Shown in pieces: positions 61,906 to 64,000 of a DNA stretch of 64,000 nt (position 1 is the stretch's first letter; every line of letters begins with the position of its first letter). Origin of the DNA: JAVJSU01 sp040219275 (GTDB lineage: Bacteria > Chloroflexota > Anaerolineae > Aggregatilineales > Phototrophicaceae). Both the position numbers and the translations under genes were made by a program. The notes beneath the pieces are model-generated. The model was not told the origin of the DNA, ran no database searches, and saw only the letters and a program-made list of their open reading frames with translations. The DNA lies in the NCBI GenBank assembly GCA_040219275.1, contig JAVJSU010000039.1, forward strand, positions 248,001-312,000, written 5' to 3'.

Positions 61906-62030
61906 GTGTGATCTCCTTCATGAATGTAAGGTTCAAGGGTTTATATAAAAGTAACCATTTCAATATTAGCCTGTGGGTGTAAGAATTTGATTAGACGAAC
62001 GGACAATTATTGATGAGAGTACGGTTAATA

Positions 62031-62111
62031 ATACCAACCATGTGAATGGGAGTCATCTATTTTGCCATTTTCATGCATCATATTTATGACTCGCTTAAAC
62101 CTGATTGGTAT
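62031..62111. repeat. Dispersed palindromic element, copy 2 (ATACCAA terminal inverted repeats)
   Basis: An 81-base element starting ATACCAACC and ending GATTGGTAT. The two 24-base ends pair at 18 positions, including GAGTC/GACTC. It matches the copy at 25623-25702 in both arms (e.g. CTATTTTGC and ACCTGATTGGTAT) and differs in the centre. It sits between sodA and the divergent DMT transporter gene. Confidence 0.75.
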
Positions 62112-62156
62112 AACAACAAATTGCCCCATCCCGCGCTATAGTCTACAGGATACTGA

Positions 62157-63116
62157 ATGACAGAAATCACAGAAGCACTGCCCGTACCCAGTGAGGAAAT
62201 CCATGAAGAAACCCCACCCCGCGCCTATTTAGTGCTGGTCATTGGTATTCTCGCGGTGGCATTGGCGGCAATTTTGATCCGTCTGGCACAAGCCGAAGCG
62301 ATGCCCTCGCTGTTAATCGCCGCAGGACGCTTGATTCTCGCCGCGCTTATTTTAACACCCGCAACCCTACGCAACCCGATGTTCATGAAGCAGATTCGGG
62401 CACTCACGCGCTTTGAGGGACTACTCATTGGCATTTCTGGTTTGTTTCTGGCGATGCACTTCGCTTCGTGGGTCACTTCACTGGAATACACAACAGTGCT
62501 CATTAGCGTTGTACTGGTCACAACCTCATCAATCTGGGTGGCATTGATGGAAGTCTTCTTGCTCAGGGGTCGTCTAGCGAATAGCGTCATTGTCGGTCTA
62601 GTGATTGTCCTCATCGGGAGCATCGTCATTGGCTCAGGCAGTGGCATCGCAAATGGTTCAAGTGGCGATCAGCTCTACGGGGGATTACTGGCGGCATTCG
62701 GCGCATTGACCGTCGCCGTTTATATGATTATCGGTAAACGTTTACGCCCAAAATTATCGCTCATTCCGTATATCTGGATGGTCTATGGCACGGCGGCAAT
62801 CATCCTATCCATCGCGTTGCTCGTCACCGCCACACCCATCACCGGATTTAGTACAGAAGGCTACCTGTGGCTGGTCGCCCTTGCGCTCATTCCGCAACTC
62901 GTCGGGCATTCTTCGCTCAATTATGCGCTGGGCTACTTACCGGCAACCTTTGTCAGCATCGCCACGCAAGCAGAACCGATTGGTAGTGCGATCATTGCCT
63001 ATTTTGTGTTCACGGAAATTCCGGATATCTGGCAAATTATCGGGAGCGTGGTCATTTTAGGCGGGGTAATCTTCGCCTCAGTAGGACAGAACAGAGCAAA
63101 TAACAGGAGCAAGTAA
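62157..63116 (+). CDS. DMT superfamily (EamA) transporter
   Basis: A 319-residue inner-membrane protein with ten predicted helices arranged as two EamA repeats (about residues 25-155 and 172-310). It opens with a polar 22-residue segment. The family exports amino acids and other metabolites; the substrate here is unknown. It is followed after four bases by a paralogue with the same core (SLIPYIWMVYG), which points to tandem duplication. Its end also carries the AGGAG of the next gene. Confidence 0.88.
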   Translation: MTEITEALPVPSEEIHEETPPRAYLVLVIGILAVALAAILIRLAQAEAMPSLLIAAGRLILAALILTPATLRNPMFMKQIRALTRFEGLLIGISGLFLAMHFASWVTSLEYTTVLISVVLVTTSSIWVALMEVFLLRGRLANSVIVGLVIVLIGSIVIGSGSGIANGSSGDQLYGGLLAAFGALTVAVYMIIGKRLRPKLSLIPYIWMVYGTAAIILSIALLVTATPITGFSTEGYLWLVALALIPQLVGHSSLNYALGYLPATFVSIATQAEPIGSAIIAYFVFTEIPDIWQIIGSVVILGGVIFASVGQNRANNRSK

Positions 63117-63120
63117 AGCA

Positions 63121-64000
63121 TTGTCTTCAACAACAATCAGTACCGCATCATCCACATCAACCGACCTCCCCAACGAAAAGATCGGCTACAGTGCACTCGT
63201 CATCGTCATTGCCGCCGGTGCCATCGGACCGATTGTTATTCGTATGGCATTGGGTGAAGGTGTTAGCCCAATCAGCATTGTAGCAATGCGGCTACTATTA
63301 GCCACCATAATCCTCACACCATTTGTCTTACGCAATTACCGGGAACAGGTTCGACTGGTCACCCGTCGTCAATTGATCTTAATTGCATTGTCAGGTTTCT
63401 GGTTGGCAGTCCATTTTATGGGATTCACCGGATCCCTAAATAAAACCAGCGTGTTGATGACAACGGTGATCGTCGCCACCAACCCCCTGTGGGCGGCAAT
63501 TCTGGAGGCAGTGTTCTTACGGACTAGAGCACATTCGCTCGTCTGGATCGGGATTGCTTGTGCCATCATTGGCGGTGCGGTGATCGCATTCGGTGGCACG
63601 GGGGCAGTCTTAAACAATCCTGATCCGCTAGGCGGCGGGCTTCTCGCACTTTTGGGGGCAATTGCCAGCGCGATCTATTTATTGATCGGACGCAGTGTAC
63701 AGACCCGTATCTCCCTGATTCCGTATATCTGGATGGTTTACGGATTCGCCGCCCTCACCGCAACAACATTCTCTATCCTTAGCGGCAATTCCTTAACAGG
63801 CTACAGTGCCGCTGGCTATTTCTGGGTAGTCGTGATTACGTTTCTGTTGCAATTGCTCACACACGGCTCAATTAATCTCGCCTTGCGCTATTTCGCCGCT
63901 ACCTATGTCAGCATATTTTTGCAAGTTTCCGTTATCGGCAATGTATTCTTTGCGTTCATATTCTTTGACGAAGTGCCTAAAGAACTCCAACTGATTGGCG
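63121..64000 (+). CDS. Second DMT (EamA) transporter, truncated by the window edge
   Basis: An open frame from TTG 63121 to the right edge (293 codons, no stop). AGGAG at 63105-63109 lies 11 bases upstream, inside the end of the previous gene. After a Ser/Thr-rich 20-residue start, hydrophobic helices match the EamA pattern, with LIPYIWMVYG shared exactly with the preceding protein. It is a tandem paralogue, probably co-transcribed. The missing part should be only the last ~20-30 residues. Confidence 0.82.
   Translation, partial: MSSTTISTASSTSTDLPNEKIGYSALVIVIAAGAIGPIVIRMALGEGVSPISIVAMRLLLATIILTPFVLRNYREQVRLVTRRQLILIALSGFWLAVHFMGFTGSLNKTSVLMTTVIVATNPLWAAILEAVFLRTRAHSLVWIGIACAIIGGAVIAFGGTGAVLNNPDPLGGGLLALLGAIASAIYLLIGRSVQTRISLIPYIWMVYGFAALTATTFSILSGNSLTGYSAAGYFWVVVITFLLQLLTHGSINLALRYFAATYVSIFLQVSVIGNVFFAFIFFDEVPKELQLIG

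Noticed and set aside
1..64000. Prophage, integron, defence island or biosynthetic cluster
   Set aside because: No integrase, transposase, capsid, restriction, toxin-antitoxin, polyketide or peptide synthetase gene is visible. Genes are mostly core functions with uniform codon use.

Overview
This window is chromosomal DNA of about 50% GC from a free-living bacterium, most likely a member of the Chloroflexota (Anaerolineae-like). The evidence is the mixture of conserved housekeeping genes with secreted proteins of the kind common in that phylum: PD40 propellers, PPC domains, Thr/Pro-rich linkers, an NBR1-Ig-tailed Ser/Thr kinase, an FHA-winged-helix regulator and GH-A-like TIM barrels. There is no rRNA or tRNA gene, no prophage, no transposase and no CRISPR array, so the phylum assignment is an inference from protein content.

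Layout. 0-5.4 kb: a J-domain protein, then an oligopeptide-type ABC importer (binding protein plus two permeases) without ATPase genes. 5.5-7.9 kb: a membrane pyrophosphatase. 8-10.8 kb: yraN-miaA-exported protein, then an FHA/winged-helix regulator. 10.8-19 kb: a small membrane protein, an S9 peptidase, a SUV3-type helicase with added DNA-binding-like domains, and a DUF11/prealbumin-fold surface protein. 19-23.4 kb: an amidohydrolase-CYTH fusion and a polytopic membrane protein with a degenerate-looking EEP domain. 23.5-28.5 kb (minus): rnc-fabF, moaC with a fused moaD-moaE, and a GH-like exported protein. 28.7-37.8 kb (plus): ftsY, a SPOUT methyltransferase with a damaged start, prfB, a coiled-coil/PH-like/zinc-ribbon protein, and rpoC standing alone behind two strong sigma-70 promoters. 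37.9-48.2 kb: a second GH-like lipoprotein, gyrA, a queuosine-mannosyltransferase-like glycosyltransferase, a BTAD regulator, the bifunctional (p)ppGpp enzyme and moeA. 48.2-59.6 kb: an envelope-rich block (S1 protein, lipoprotein, PPC protein, M23 peptidase, PD40 protein, LysM-L,D-transpeptidase, HD protein, Ser/Thr kinase). 59.7-64 kb: a fumarase/aspartase, superoxide dismutase and two tandem DMT transporters, the second cut by the window edge.

How it fits together. Transcription, translation and secretion are represented by rpoC, prfB, miaA, ftsY, rnc and the stringent-response enzyme. Molybdenum cofactor synthesis is represented by moaC, moaDE and moeA at two loci. The 48-60 kb block looks like a cell-surface and peptidoglycan maintenance region with its own kinase. 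Most genes are bounded by clear intrinsic terminators, several of them bidirectional between convergent genes.

The least ordinary signals are: a small dispersed element with ATACCAA terminal inverted repeats present twice (25.6 and 62.0 kb); the structured leader of rpoC; a Shine-Dalgarno sequence separated from prfB by a hairpin; mutually exclusive hairpins at 49.8 kb; and the amidohydrolase-CYTH, MoaD-MoaE and HTH-SUV3-zinc-ribbon fusions. I did not find one contiguous locus that clearly forms a new multi-gene defence or mobile system.
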